The notes beneath the pieces were generated by a model. The model was not told the origin of the DNA. It did not search any database and worked only from the letters and a program-made list of their open reading frames with translations. 10,387 nucleotides of DNA from CAZTWC01 sp964617105 [NCBI: uncultured Myxococcia bacterium] (lineage in GTDB: Bacteria > CAZTWC01). The stretch covers positions 1 to 10,387 of the forward strand of contig CAZTWC010000034.1 of NCBI GenBank assembly GCA_964617105.1, read 5' to 3'. Made by a program: the position numbers and the translations under genes. The number at the start of each line of letters is the position of its first letter. Positions within the stretch are counted from its first letter, which is position 1. Shown here piece after piece: positions 1-7,058 of this stretch.

Positions 1-13
1 GAGGAACGGCCGA

Positions 14-898
14 TTACCTGGTAGTCCTCGAGCGGCTCAAGCACGAAGAGTCGAACACCCCTTCAGTGATATCACCGTTAACCATACCAGAAATGGCTCG
101 ATCATCTTCCTGGCCAATTATATCTATTAATTCTTCCGAACCAGCACCCAGGTGTTCCGCTTTCCACATGCGTATAGAAAAGTCGTTGCGTAAAACCCTT
201 AACATATTTAATTTTCGGCCGGTGATACAGGTACCACAATCGGCACTCTCTACCAGAGCAGATTTGAAATTTTGATGGGCAGGACATTCTGTTGTCGCCA
301 CAAAGCGGGTTCCCATTTGCACCCCTTCTGCACCCAGAATAAAGGCGGCGGCTATGCCTCGTCCATCAGCAATCCCGCCAGCAGCGATAACCGGGCAGGA
401 AACTGCTTCAGCCACCTGGGGTACCAGGGTAAAAGTGGTGGTCTCATCCAGTCCATTATGTCCTCCCGCCTCGTAACCTTCGCAAACTATAGCGTCACAG
501 CCTACTGCTTCGGCCTTTTTTGCACCTTTCACCGATGGGACTACGTGGACGATGGTGCAGTCATAGCCATCCTTTAACAGTGGCACAACTTTGGCTGGAT
601 TTCCAGCTGAAGTAAAAAATACACCCACCCCATGTTTTTTACAAACCTCTACTCTTTCGGCCAATTGTTGATGAATCATGGGTAAATTTACCCCAAAAGG
701 AAATTCATCATTCAGGCTTTGTTTGGCTTTTATAACTTCTTGCTCAAATTCATTCAGGTTCATGGCGCCGGCGCCAATTAGACCCAGACCGCCTGCCCTG
801 GATACTGCAATGGCCAATTGGGAAGGTGAAATATGAACCATCCCGCCCTGGATAATTGGGTATTTAATCTTTAATAATCGACAAACTCTATTACTCAT
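14..898 (-). CDS. FMN-dependent nitronate monooxygenase / FabK-type enoyl-ACP reductase family protein, C-terminus disrupted
   Basis: This is a TIM-barrel flavoenzyme of the nitronate monooxygenase / 2-nitropropane dioxygenase family, which also contains the enoyl-ACP reductase FabK. Seen: an N-terminal IIQGGM motif (15-20), EGYEAGGHNG (140-149) with the family's catalytic-type His147, and the phosphate-binding stretch AAGGIADGRG (172-181) followed by GVQMGTRF (192-199). The EAGGH and AAGGIADG motifs look FabK-like, so fatty-acid synthesis is as plausible as nitronate oxidation. The protein is cytoplasmic. The start ATG has only a weak, distant AAAGG upstream. The gene follows the crotonase gene by 84 bp, with a stem-loop in between. 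The family normally continues past the GDITEG segment (275-280) with an AGQ-type glycine-rich motif and a C-terminal helix, usually reaching about 310-330 residues. Here the last 10 or so codons match nothing expected and lie in DNA of higher G+C, so the true C-terminus is probably missing. Family call firm, exact substrate unknown. Confidence 0.85.
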   Translation of the reverse strand: MSNRVCRLLKIKYPIIQGGMVHISPSQLAIAVSRAGGLGLIGAGAMNLNEFEQEVIKAKQSLNDEFPFGVNLPMIHQQLAERVEVCKKHGVGVFFTSAGNPAKVVPLLKDGYDCTIVHVVPSVKGAKKAEAVGCDAIVCEGYEAGGHNGLDETTTFTLVPQVAEAVSCPVIAAGGIADGRGIAAAFILGAEGVQMGTRFVATTECPAHQNFKSALVESADCGTCITGRKLNMLRVLRNDFSIRMWKAEHLGAGSEELIDIIGQEDDRAISGMVNGDITEGVFDSSCLSRSRTTR

Positions 899-931
899 TT
901 TGATTTTAAATTACCTTTTTTAATAAAACCG

Positions 932-949
932 CCTGGGCTCATGTCCAGG
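932..949 (-). terminator. Stem-loop between crotonase and FMN-enzyme genes, possible weak intrinsic terminator
   Basis: On the minus strand, CCTGGAC and GCCCAGG pair around the loop ATGA, giving a 7-bp stem with one wobble. The stem is followed within 2-3 bases by GTTTTATT. It starts about 33 nt after the crotonase stop codon. The plus-strand version is followed by GTTTATTTAT, so it could act in either direction. The U-tract is short and interrupted, so it may only attenuate transcription into the downstream FMN-enzyme gene. Confidence 0.4.
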
Positions 950-982
950 GTTTATTTATCGGCATTTTAACGTGGAGATGGT

Positions 983-1765
983 TTAGCGTCCCTGGAAATT
1001 TGGTTTCCGTTTTTCCAGAAATGCCCTCATCCCCTCCTGGCAATCTTTAGTGCCGAATAATACCGAAAATGCGTGTTTTTCCAATTCGGTAGCGGCTGAC
1101 AGGTCAAGATTAAAGCCGGTGTTAACCGTCCGCTTGGCTTGAGCAATAGCCAGCGGCGCTTTTTGAGCCAGTTTATTCGCCATTTTATAGACTTTTTCCA
1201 ATAGTTGGTCATGCGGTACAATCTCTTGAATAAGACCGTATATCAGGGCGGTTTCTGAATCGATCATTTCACCACTGTAGATCAATTTTTTGGCCAGGTT
1301 TTTACCTATCAGGCGAGGCAATCTCTGGCAGCCGCCAAAACCGGGGATAATACCCAGATTTACTTCGGGAAGACCCAATTTGGCCTGGTCAGAGGCATAG
1401 ATCAAATCGCAGGACATGGCTATCTCCAGACCGCCTCCCAGGGCAAAACCGTTAATAGCGGCAATAATCGGTTTGTCCAGATCTTCCATGGCCCACATAA
1501 CTTTGTGCCCCAGGTCGGAAAAAGATCTACCTTGAATGGTGGAACTCTCCAGCATGGTGGCGATATCAGCACCAGCGACAAAACTCTTGTTGCCAGCGCC
1601 CCTTAAGACCACTACTCTGATATCGCCCTGGTTGGCCCTTACACTGAAACAGTGCAAAAGTTCCTGCAGGGTTTTAATATTTAGAGCATTCATCTTGTCG
1701 GGGCGGTTGACTGTCAAAGTAGCTACACTGTCCTCAATAGTCCAGAGAATGTTTTGAAACTCCAT
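983..1765 (-). CDS. Enoyl-CoA hydratase (crotonase family)
   Basis: This enzyme hydrates a trans-2-enoyl-CoA to the 3-hydroxyacyl-CoA, in beta-oxidation or a butyrate/crotonate-type pathway, in the cytoplasm. At 260 residues it is the normal single-domain length. Seen: the first oxyanion-hole segment SFVAGADI (61-68), the second in GFALGGGLE (106-114), and the two glutamates that match rat mitochondrial hydratase Glu144 and Glu164: Glu114 (GGGLE) and Glu134 (GLPEV). With both acids present it is likely a true hydratase, not an isomerase or an inactive homologue. The C-terminal EGMRAFLEKRKPNF is typical of short-chain crotonases. One small departure is GGCQRL where GGTQRL is usual (144-149). 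The ATG is preceded by AAGGAG on the minus strand (1775-1780) with 9-nt spacing. It sits 42 bp after the barrel-protein gene with no terminator, so the two are probably cotranscribed. Confidence 0.93.
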   Translation of the reverse strand: MEFQNILWTIEDSVATLTVNRPDKMNALNIKTLQELLHCFSVRANQGDIRVVVLRGAGNKSFVAGADIATMLESSTIQGRSFSDLGHKVMWAMEDLDKPIIAAINGFALGGGLEIAMSCDLIYASDQAKLGLPEVNLGIIPGFGGCQRLPRLIGKNLAKKLIYSGEMIDSETALIYGLIQEIVPHDQLLEKVYKMANKLAQKAPLAIAQAKRTVNTGFNLDLSAATELEKHAFSVLFGTKDCQEGMRAFLEKRKPNFQGR

Positions 1766-1807
1766 TATTTTGGTCTCCTTAGTTGGTGTTTATGTTAAGT
1801 TGATTTT

Positions 1808-2476
1808 TTAAAAATAGTAATGAAATCCCAATACACCAGCATCAAAGATACTTTTGGTCTGCGAGTTTGAATCAAAGGGGATAGCCAGCACCATCTCCTC
1901 TTTATTGGTGGTGTACTTTAGGCCGCTAGTAACCTCCAGACCCAGGGAGAGATCTTTGAACCAGGGTAGGAAATACTCCACCCCAAACATGGTCAGCACA
2001 TTAATGGTCAGCATATTGCTGCTGCCCGGGGTGCTTTCTTTGATAACTCCAAGTCCGAGACCGCCGCCAGTGTAAACCAGTAAATTTTTTTTATGAACCA
2101 GGTTGTAAATCAGTTTTCCGGCCAAATTCAGGCCGAAACTGGTATTGCTTTTTACACTCTTCATGTTGAAACCGCCGATGGCCTGGATCCCTATTCGATT
2201 ATCGAAAAAATATTTCAAGGAGATGCCATCGCCGAATTGCCCATTGTAGCCCAAAGCCGTTCTTCGGTATAGGTCGGGGCTCATGGTTTTTCTGGTGTTA
2301 TAGTTTTTTCTCGGTTGGGTACGGGAGATAGCCCGAGAATTTTTATATACCGGGCCTGGCTGTATCCTTAAATCTTTTCCATCATCCAGGTTATCCATTT
2401 GGGCCAGGGAAAGTTTGGGTGTCAGGATTATTAACAAAACTAAGGTCAACATACTGAAAAGTTTTTTGCTATTCAT
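1808..2476 (-). CDS. Exported outer-membrane beta-barrel protein, function unknown
   Basis: The N-terminus is a clear Sec signal peptide: NSKK, a hydrophobic core LFSMLTLVLLIILTP, and a likely cleavage site after SLA (25), before Gln26. No lipobox cysteine is present. Residues 26-70 are polar and basic, probably unstructured. From about 75 on there are alternating amphipathic stretches rich in Gly and aromatics (GISLKYFF, GIQAIGGF, FGLNLAGKLIYNL, LLVYTGGGLGLGV, LSLGLEVTSGLKY). The protein ends in GFHYYF, a terminal aromatic like the C-terminal strand recognised by the BAM complex. The size fits an 8-stranded barrel. It is likely the first gene of the leftward unit, with a GGAGA Shine-Dalgarno (2487-2491) 10 nt before the ATG. 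No specific family is recognised, and structural versus transport roles cannot be separated. Confidence 0.78.
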   Translation of the reverse strand: MNSKKLFSMLTLVLLIILTPKLSLAQMDNLDDGKDLRIQPGPVYKNSRAISRTQPRKNYNTRKTMSPDLYRRTALGYNGQFGDGISLKYFFDNRIGIQAIGGFNMKSVKSNTSFGLNLAGKLIYNLVHKKNLLVYTGGGLGLGVIKESTPGSSNMLTINVLTMFGVEYFLPWFKDLSLGLEVTSGLKYTTNKEEMVLAIPFDSNSQTKSIFDAGVLGFHYYF

Positions 2477-2570
2477 AATACATATATCTCCATGGCTGAT
2501 GGTTGCAACAATCCAAACTATCCCAGATAAAAAATGATAACTATTTTTTATATTAGATAATATCTTTATT

Positions 2571-2599
2571 TTGCTACCATATTAGCGGATGACTGTCAA
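2571..2599 (-). promoter_or_regulatory. Candidate sigma70-type promoter for the leftward gene unit
   Basis: The minus strand has a perfect -35 hexamer TTGACA (2594-2599). At 17-bp spacing the -10 is TAGCAA (2571-2576), only three matches to consensus. The start would lie near 2565, giving a leader of about 90 nt before the barrel-protein ATG. The -35 is convincing and the -10 is weak. Confidence 0.35.
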
Positions 2600-2621
2600 T
2601 CAATGCTGTAATTCAGGGGTA

Positions 2622-2650
2622 GGTTTTCGACCGACTTTCGTTCGATGACC
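2622..2650. promoter_or_regulatory. 29-bp imperfect palindrome upstream of the sppA promoter, candidate operator
   Basis: The arms GGTTTTCGACCGA and TCGTTCGATGACC flank a CTT centre. Ten of 13 positions are complementary, including outer GGT/ACC, TCGA/TCGA and CGA/TCG. It ends 13 bp upstream of the -35 hexamer at 2664, and lies on the upstream side of the leftward -35 as well. The position suits an activator or a divergent regulator. No regulator gene is visible in the window to pair with it. Confidence 0.4.
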
Positions 2651-2663
2651 AAGGGGAATTTTC

Positions 2664-2692
2664 TTGACTAATAATTGGCTAATCTTTAAACT
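2664..2692 (+). promoter_or_regulatory. Sigma70-type promoter for the sppA fusion gene
   Basis: TTGACT (2664-2669, five of six consensus bases) is followed at exactly 17 bp by TAAACT (2687-2692, four of six). The predicted start is near 2699, giving a leader of about 80 nt. A further AT-rich stretch TAAATAATATAG just downstream could supply an alternative -10. Confidence 0.5.
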
Positions 2693-2771
2693 TAAATAAT
2701 ATAGACTTTTTTCTTAAAAGGTTGAGCGTACAAAGATTTTTTTTATCGAAATCAACCAATATAGATTATTT

Positions 2772-2775
2772 GAGG
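2772..2775 (+). promoter_or_regulatory. Shine-Dalgarno that decides the sppA start
   Basis: GAGG stands 5 nt before the ATG at 2781. An in-frame GTG at 2775 overlaps this site and has no Shine-Dalgarno of its own, so ATG 2781 is preferred. It also gives a proper signal peptide beginning MKKN. Confidence 0.65.
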
Positions 2776-2780
2776 TGGTT

Positions 2781-5285
2781 ATGAAAAAAAATGGCGCTGT
2801 TTTGTTGGCAATTTTAATAGCGACATTACTGAGTTTTGCTGTAAATGCCCAGGTGCGTAATCTGCCTCTGCCAAACCGGTCCGCATCCCTGGTGGATGAC
2901 GCCAGTGCCGTGGATATCAATCCCGGCGGGCTAGGCTTAATAAAGGGCAGTCATATACTCTATCAATATTCACGGCTCCAGCGGACCAACGGTAGCGGTC
3001 ACCGCTTTTTTTGGGCTGGTAATCTGCTGAAAGTGTTTACTGCTTCTATGGGATACACCTTTTTCAATCCTGGAGATCGCCCAGACCAGGTGCTGGCTTT
3101 TCCCAATCCCCCCTCTGCATCGTCTGGCTTTCCTCTAAACCCGTACTCCTTACTCTCAGTAGGGCTGGGTCTGAATTCGGAGAAAAAGGTGGGACTGGGA
3201 TTTAGTTATCATCGACTTTTTCCCAAACAAAACAGTGATATGGAGAGCGCTGAATTTTGGGATATTGGTATGCTGATCAGACCCCATGATAAGTTGTCTG
3301 CCGGTTTTTCCATCACCAACCTTAACCAGCCGGTTCTGAAAAAAGATGTTCAAGAGAGGACCTGGTTTGATTTCTCTTTTGGGGTAAGGCCATGGAGCGA
3401 TTATATAACTTTGGCCGCCGATATCATGTATAGTCCCCACCATCAGGAGGTCGAGCCCCATTATACCTTGCGGGTAGACCCCATGCCCGGGTTGCAGATA
3501 GTTGGTTATGTAGACAATCGTCTGGCTCATTCGGTGGGCATCAATTTCGATCTTTCTCATTTGGGGATAGGTAGTTTTGCCAGGTTATCGGAGAAAAAAG
3601 GGCTTTTAGATTACTCGGTGCATATGCGCATGTCCAAAGAGTTTTTTCCTTCCATCTCTGGTGATGGCCAGAGAAAGAGAAAGCCTCTGTCTCTGGCAGT
3701 TATCCACTTAAAAGATGATTACGAATATAAAAAGTATGCCGGACAATTCTCCTTTTCTTTGGGAGAAGACTATTTGCAGCTGTTATTAACCTTAGACAAA
3801 ATATCTAAAGACCGGCAAATCGGCGGGGTTTTCCTTAAAATCGATAAACTTTCCATGGGATTGGCCCGGATTGAAGAGGTCAAGAGGTTATTGGAAAAGA
3901 TAAATCGTCAGGGGAAAATGACCATAGCCTACTTAAAAGAGGGGTCAGACAGCGATTATTATCTGGCAATTTCCTGCAAAAAGATTTTAGTCCACCCGGC
4001 GGGTAGTTTTTTTATCAATGGTTTTAGTCAGGAGATGATCTTTTTAAACCAGGGGTTAGAAAAACTGGGAGTAAAGGCGCAATTTGTAAGGCGGGGAAAA
4101 TATAAAAACGCTCCCGATATGTTTACCAGAAAAAAAGCCAGCCCAGAGCAGTTGGAGGTGAGTAAATCCATTGTTGATGATATCCAGGGACGCCTGGTCA
4201 ACCAGATTATTCATCACCGAAAAATTGCTAAGCCTGTTATAGAAAAAATGATGGCTCTGGGAATACAGGCGCCAGCCCAGATGCTGAAGAGTGGACTGGC
4301 CGACCAGGCTTTTATGGAGATGGAGTTGGAGTCCGGGCTGGAGAAGGTTTTACATCGACCAGTGTTGATGGTGACCGACTATGAAGAGCGGATTTATAAA
4401 GAGAGGCAATGGGCTCCCTGGCCCCGCATAGCCTTGGTGTATCTAGATGCGCCTATTGTAAGCGGTAGGAGTCACGAAAGCCCCTTTGGTTTTGGTAACA
4501 CTGTAGGGGCGGATACTATTGCCGAGATATTGTCTGAGATTAGATTAAATCCTGAAATTAAGGGAGTGATTCTCAGGATCGATTCTCCGGGGGGCTCAGC
4601 TCTGGCTTCTGATGAGATGTGGGAACAGGTGGATATTACCAGGAGAGTAAAACCGGTGGTGGTTTCAATGGGTGATGTTGCCGCGTCCGGCGGCTATTAT
4701 GTGGCATCCGCCGCCGACTTTATATTGGCAGAGCCATCAACTATCACTGGTTCCATTGGTATATTTGGTGGAAAACTGAGTTTAAATAACCTGTTGGAGA
4801 AACTGGGGATTAACACAGAGGTGATTAAAGATACTGCCAGTGCTGATATTTTTTCCCCCTTCAGGCCTTTTAACCAGAAAGAGTTGGAGGAGATGCAAAA
4901 ACATATCGATGTGGGTTACCATCGCTTTTTGGACCAGGTGGCCAGGGGCCGTTCTTTAAAAAAGGAGAAAGTGGCACAGATTGCCGAAGGTAGAGTATGG
5001 ACCGGTCGCCAGGCAAAAGAGATAGGTTTGGTGGATAAGATGGGAGGAATAATCGATGCTATTGAAATGGTCAAAGTTCGGCTTAATGTCCCTACCCATC
5101 GCCAGGTCGCTCTATCTATCTACCCCAGAGGTTCTTATTTGAAGAAGATGATGGAACAATTTACCGAAAAGGACCAGGCTTTTTTCCCTGGGTGGTCTAA
5201 AAAATTTCCTCACATATCCTTTTTTACCAGGGTATCAGCCGGTGAAAATTTAGCGATTTTACCTTATATATTTTATCTGCGATAA
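2781..5285 (+). CDS. sppA: SppA protease (67-kDa type) fused to an N-terminal outer-membrane-barrel-like domain
   Basis: SppA is a Ser-Lys protease that degrades leftover signal peptides and other envelope substrates. This 834-residue version is about 200 longer than E. coli SppA (618). Seen, in order: a signal peptide (1-23, cleavage at VNA/Q, no lipobox); a Gly- and aromatic-rich region (about 28-285) opening with DDASAVDINPGGLGL, like the start of PorV/UPF0164-type barrels; then two tandem SppA domains. Domain 1 (about 302-500) carries the catalytic Lys442 in GKYKNAPDMF, equivalent to E. coli Lys209. Domain 2 (about 550-770) has DSPGGS (601-606) and the nucleophile Ser636 in VAASGGYY, equivalent to Ser409, then STITGSIGIFGG and GRVWTGRQAKEIGLVD. 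The Lys-Ser distance of 194 residues is close to the 200 of E. coli, so activity is expected. Usual SppA has an inner-membrane helix; here the front end suggests outer-membrane tethering (inference). The next gene starts 15 bp after its stop. Confidence 0.9.
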   Translation: MKKNGAVLLAILIATLLSFAVNAQVRNLPLPNRSASLVDDASAVDINPGGLGLIKGSHILYQYSRLQRTNGSGHRFFWAGNLLKVFTASMGYTFFNPGDRPDQVLAFPNPPSASSGFPLNPYSLLSVGLGLNSEKKVGLGFSYHRLFPKQNSDMESAEFWDIGMLIRPHDKLSAGFSITNLNQPVLKKDVQERTWFDFSFGVRPWSDYITLAADIMYSPHHQEVEPHYTLRVDPMPGLQIVGYVDNRLAHSVGINFDLSHLGIGSFARLSEKKGLLDYSVHMRMSKEFFPSISGDGQRKRKPLSLAVIHLKDDYEYKKYAGQFSFSLGEDYLQLLLTLDKISKDRQIGGVFLKIDKLSMGLARIEEVKRLLEKINRQGKMTIAYLKEGSDSDYYLAISCKKILVHPAGSFFINGFSQEMIFLNQGLEKLGVKAQFVRRGKYKNAPDMFTRKKASPEQLEVSKSIVDDIQGRLVNQIIHHRKIAKPVIEKMMALGIQAPAQMLKSGLADQAFMEMELESGLEKVLHRPVLMVTDYEERIYKERQWAPWPRIALVYLDAPIVSGRSHESPFGFGNTVGADTIAEILSEIRLNPEIKGVILRIDSPGGSALASDEMWEQVDITRRVKPVVVSMGDVAASGGYYVASAADFILAEPSTITGSIGIFGGKLSLNNLLEKLGINTEVIKDTASADIFSPFRPFNQKELEEMQKHIDVGYHRFLDQVARGRSLKKEKVAQIAEGRVWTGRQAKEIGLVDKMGGIIDAIEMVKVRLNVPTHRQVALSIYPRGSYLKKMMEQFTEKDQAFFPGWSKKFPHISFFTRVSAGENLAILPYIFYLR

Positions 5286-5300
5286 GCAGCGAGGATAAAA

Positions 5301-6818
5301 GTGGAAAACAATAGTAAATTCAATGGAGATTTTTGTAATACCGCTTTTGAAGAGGTGTTGGCGAAAATCTATTTTGATCAGGAAACCGGTGTTTTAGATG
5401 TTTCCCAGGGAAAGATTCGCAAGCGGTTCTATTTTTCCCAGGGGGAGCCGTTTTTTTCAGAGAGTAATCTGTCCCAGGAAAATATTATCTACAACCTGCT
5501 TCAGCAAAATCGGATTGATGATCAGCAATATCAGCAGATTTATGAAAAGGCAAAACAGGAAAAGAAAAAGACCCATTTGGTGCTGGATGAGTTGGGCCTT
5601 ATCGCGAGTGAAGAGATTGCTCTGCTGCTAAAACGCTACACTCAGGAGAAATTTCTCGATACCTTTTCCTGGAATCAAGGCGATTACCGCTTTGTGAGTA
5701 ATGACAAGTTCCTTTCCAGGCTGCCCAGGGTAAAGTTAGACTTTTTTCATCTGTTGTTCGATGGAATTCGTTTAGGTAAGGAGGCTGGATCTATATTAAA
5801 AACCATGCAGCAACACACTAATTATTTAGTAGTGCGGCAAGAGAGTTTTTCCTCGCTATGCGATATACTCCAGGATGCCTTTTTAGGGGTCATGGACATC
5901 ACTATTTTTATTGATGATAACACCAATTTGGGCAGATTATTGGAAAAAAACACCAATGCTTACATGGATATATCAAAACAAATATATGCCATGCAAGTGG
6001 CCAGGATGATCTCTTTTGTAGATACCTCTGATAAAATCGCTTCACCTCCGCCCGAGAAAGTTGATTCAGGCAATTCTAAAGAGGATGAGGTGATAAACAG
6101 TATTGCCACCGAGTTTAATCATCTGCAAGATGCTGACCATTACCAGGTTTTGGGAGTATCCAGGGATGCAGGAGATGAGGCGATAAAAGATTCCTACTTT
6201 GCTCTGGCTAAAAAATATCACACCGATGCCTATTCTCAGTATGATTTACATGAAGATACCCGCGAGATGCTGGACGAGATATTTTCTATGGTGACTGTGG
6301 CCTACCAGCAACTGTCTGATGAAGAAAAGAAAAAAGAGTATGATACCATTTTAGATAGGAAAGAGAAGGGATTGCCCCTGGATTTAAATGCAGTTTTGCA
6401 GGCAGAAACATTTTTTAAAAAAGGGATGTCGTTGTTGCAATATGGCAACCATCAGGCGGCTGAAAACTGTTTTAAAGAAGCCATTAAACTTAACAACGGC
6501 GAGGCGGAGTTTCATGCCTGCCTGGGTTGGGCCAAGTTTCTCAACAGTGGATCATACCTTGATGATTCCATAGTTCAAAAAGTGGAAGAACACCTGGATT
6601 GCGCCATCAGGATGAATCCTAACCTGGACCTGGTTTATTATTATCGAGGGGCCATGCAGACCGCCATGAACAAATTTGATTCTGCCCGCCGAAATCTAAA
6701 AAAAGCCCTGGAGATGAATCCTGATAACAAAGAGGCGCAAAAGGAGTTGAACCGGCTGACCATTATGGAGAGCAAACAGAAGAAAAAAGGATTTTTCACC
6801 CGTCTTTTTGGAAAGTAG
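5301..6818 (+). CDS. DUF4388 (PATAN) - degenerate J domain - TPR protein
   Basis: This 505-residue protein has no signal peptide or membrane helix and is probably cytoplasmic. Seen: an N-terminal DUF4388/PATAN-like region (about 10-135) with the pattern EEVLAKIYFDQETGVLDV, a hydrophobic-aromatic repeat RFYFSQGEPFF, and GDYRF near its end; a linker (about 140-275) rich in acidic residues late on; a J domain (278-351: DHYQVLGVSRDAGDEAIKDS, AKKYH, AYQQLSDEEKKKEYD); and about three TPR-like helix pairs (369-477). The tail KKKGFFTRLFGK is basic and amphipathic. The J-domain HPD motif needed to stimulate DnaK ATPase reads HTD (307-309), so canonical co-chaperone function is doubtful. Such proteins in delta-type bacteria are thought to be signalling or scaffold factors. 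The GTG start at 5301 has GAGG (5291-5294) 6 nt upstream. It lies 15 bp after the sppA stop, so it is probably in the same transcript. Confidence 0.82.
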   Translation: MENNSKFNGDFCNTAFEEVLAKIYFDQETGVLDVSQGKIRKRFYFSQGEPFFSESNLSQENIIYNLLQQNRIDDQQYQQIYEKAKQEKKKTHLVLDELGLIASEEIALLLKRYTQEKFLDTFSWNQGDYRFVSNDKFLSRLPRVKLDFFHLLFDGIRLGKEAGSILKTMQQHTNYLVVRQESFSSLCDILQDAFLGVMDITIFIDDNTNLGRLLEKNTNAYMDISKQIYAMQVARMISFVDTSDKIASPPPEKVDSGNSKEDEVINSIATEFNHLQDADHYQVLGVSRDAGDEAIKDSYFALAKKYHTDAYSQYDLHEDTREMLDEIFSMVTVAYQQLSDEEKKKEYDTILDRKEKGLPLDLNAVLQAETFFKKGMSLLQYGNHQAAENCFKEAIKLNNGEAEFHACLGWAKFLNSGSYLDDSIVQKVEEHLDCAIRMNPNLDLVYYYRGAMQTAMNKFDSARRNLKKALEMNPDNKEAQKELNRLTIMESKQKKKGFFTRLFGK

Positions 6819-7058
6819 AGCCCAGAATTTGAGGCTGGAATTATTTATCCAAATGCGCCGTAAAACCCCTTCGATAACTTTTCACCTTACATTTTAAGTA
6901 TTGTTAAAAAATAAGTTCGCATTATGGCGGGTCAGAATGTGAATTTATTTTCGGATGGACACGGCTAGTCAGGAGAACTATTTTGAATCAAGGAGAAATC
7001 AGGGAAATGGGAGCCAGGGATTTTTGACCAAACTTGCCCCCCCTTCTGAGGAGATTGG
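6819..7058 (+). other. Leader-like intergenic region before the AsmA-like gene
   Basis: The 240-bp gap has no strong terminator and no clear promoter. Its distal part holds two extra Shine-Dalgarno-like sites: AGGAG (6971-6975) before a TTG, and AAGGAG (6990-6995) before an ATG at 7007. Both starts are in one frame, ending at TGA 7025-7027 after 14 or 6 codons. A run of seven C (7037-7043) follows, just ahead of the true GAGGAG (7048-7053). The upstream TCAGG (6999-7003) can pair with CC plus CTGA near the C run (pairing CC...CTGA, with TT bulged). A short leader peptide or translational control is possible but unproven. Confidence 0.3.

Larger units (their letters stand above)
2477..2780. 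other. Divergent AT-rich intergenic regulatory region
   Basis: This 304-bp stretch separates the leftward barrel-protein gene from the rightward sppA fusion gene and holds no credible reading frame. It contains candidate promoters in both directions, the palindrome at 2622-2650, and a perfect 11-bp palindrome AGATAATATCT (2555-2565) in the leader of the leftward gene. The shared layout could allow coordinated control of two envelope genes, which is inference. Confidence 0.7.

Noticed and set aside
1-57. Fragment of a separate gene in the high-G+C left edge
   Set aside because: Two frames look coding-like but the stretch is at most 19 codons, too short to name a product or choose a strand.
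272-577. Plus-strand open frame opposite the FMN enzyme (101 codons)
   Set aside because: Overlaps the conserved flavoenzyme core on the other strand and has no credible start signal or domain.
2775-2780. GTG at 2775 as the sppA start
   Set aside because: It overlaps the Shine-Dalgarno for the ATG at 2781 and has none of its own; the ATG gives a standard signal peptide.
3156-3560. Minus-strand open frame inside sppA (134 codons)
   Set aside because: Antisense shadow of the barrel-like domain; no recognisable domain, and the plus-strand frame is clearly the real one.
6819-6838. Small inverted repeat AGCC/GGCT after the DUF4388-J-TPR gene as a terminator
   Set aside because: Only 4 bp of stem with a 10-nt loop and no T-run after it; too weak to call.
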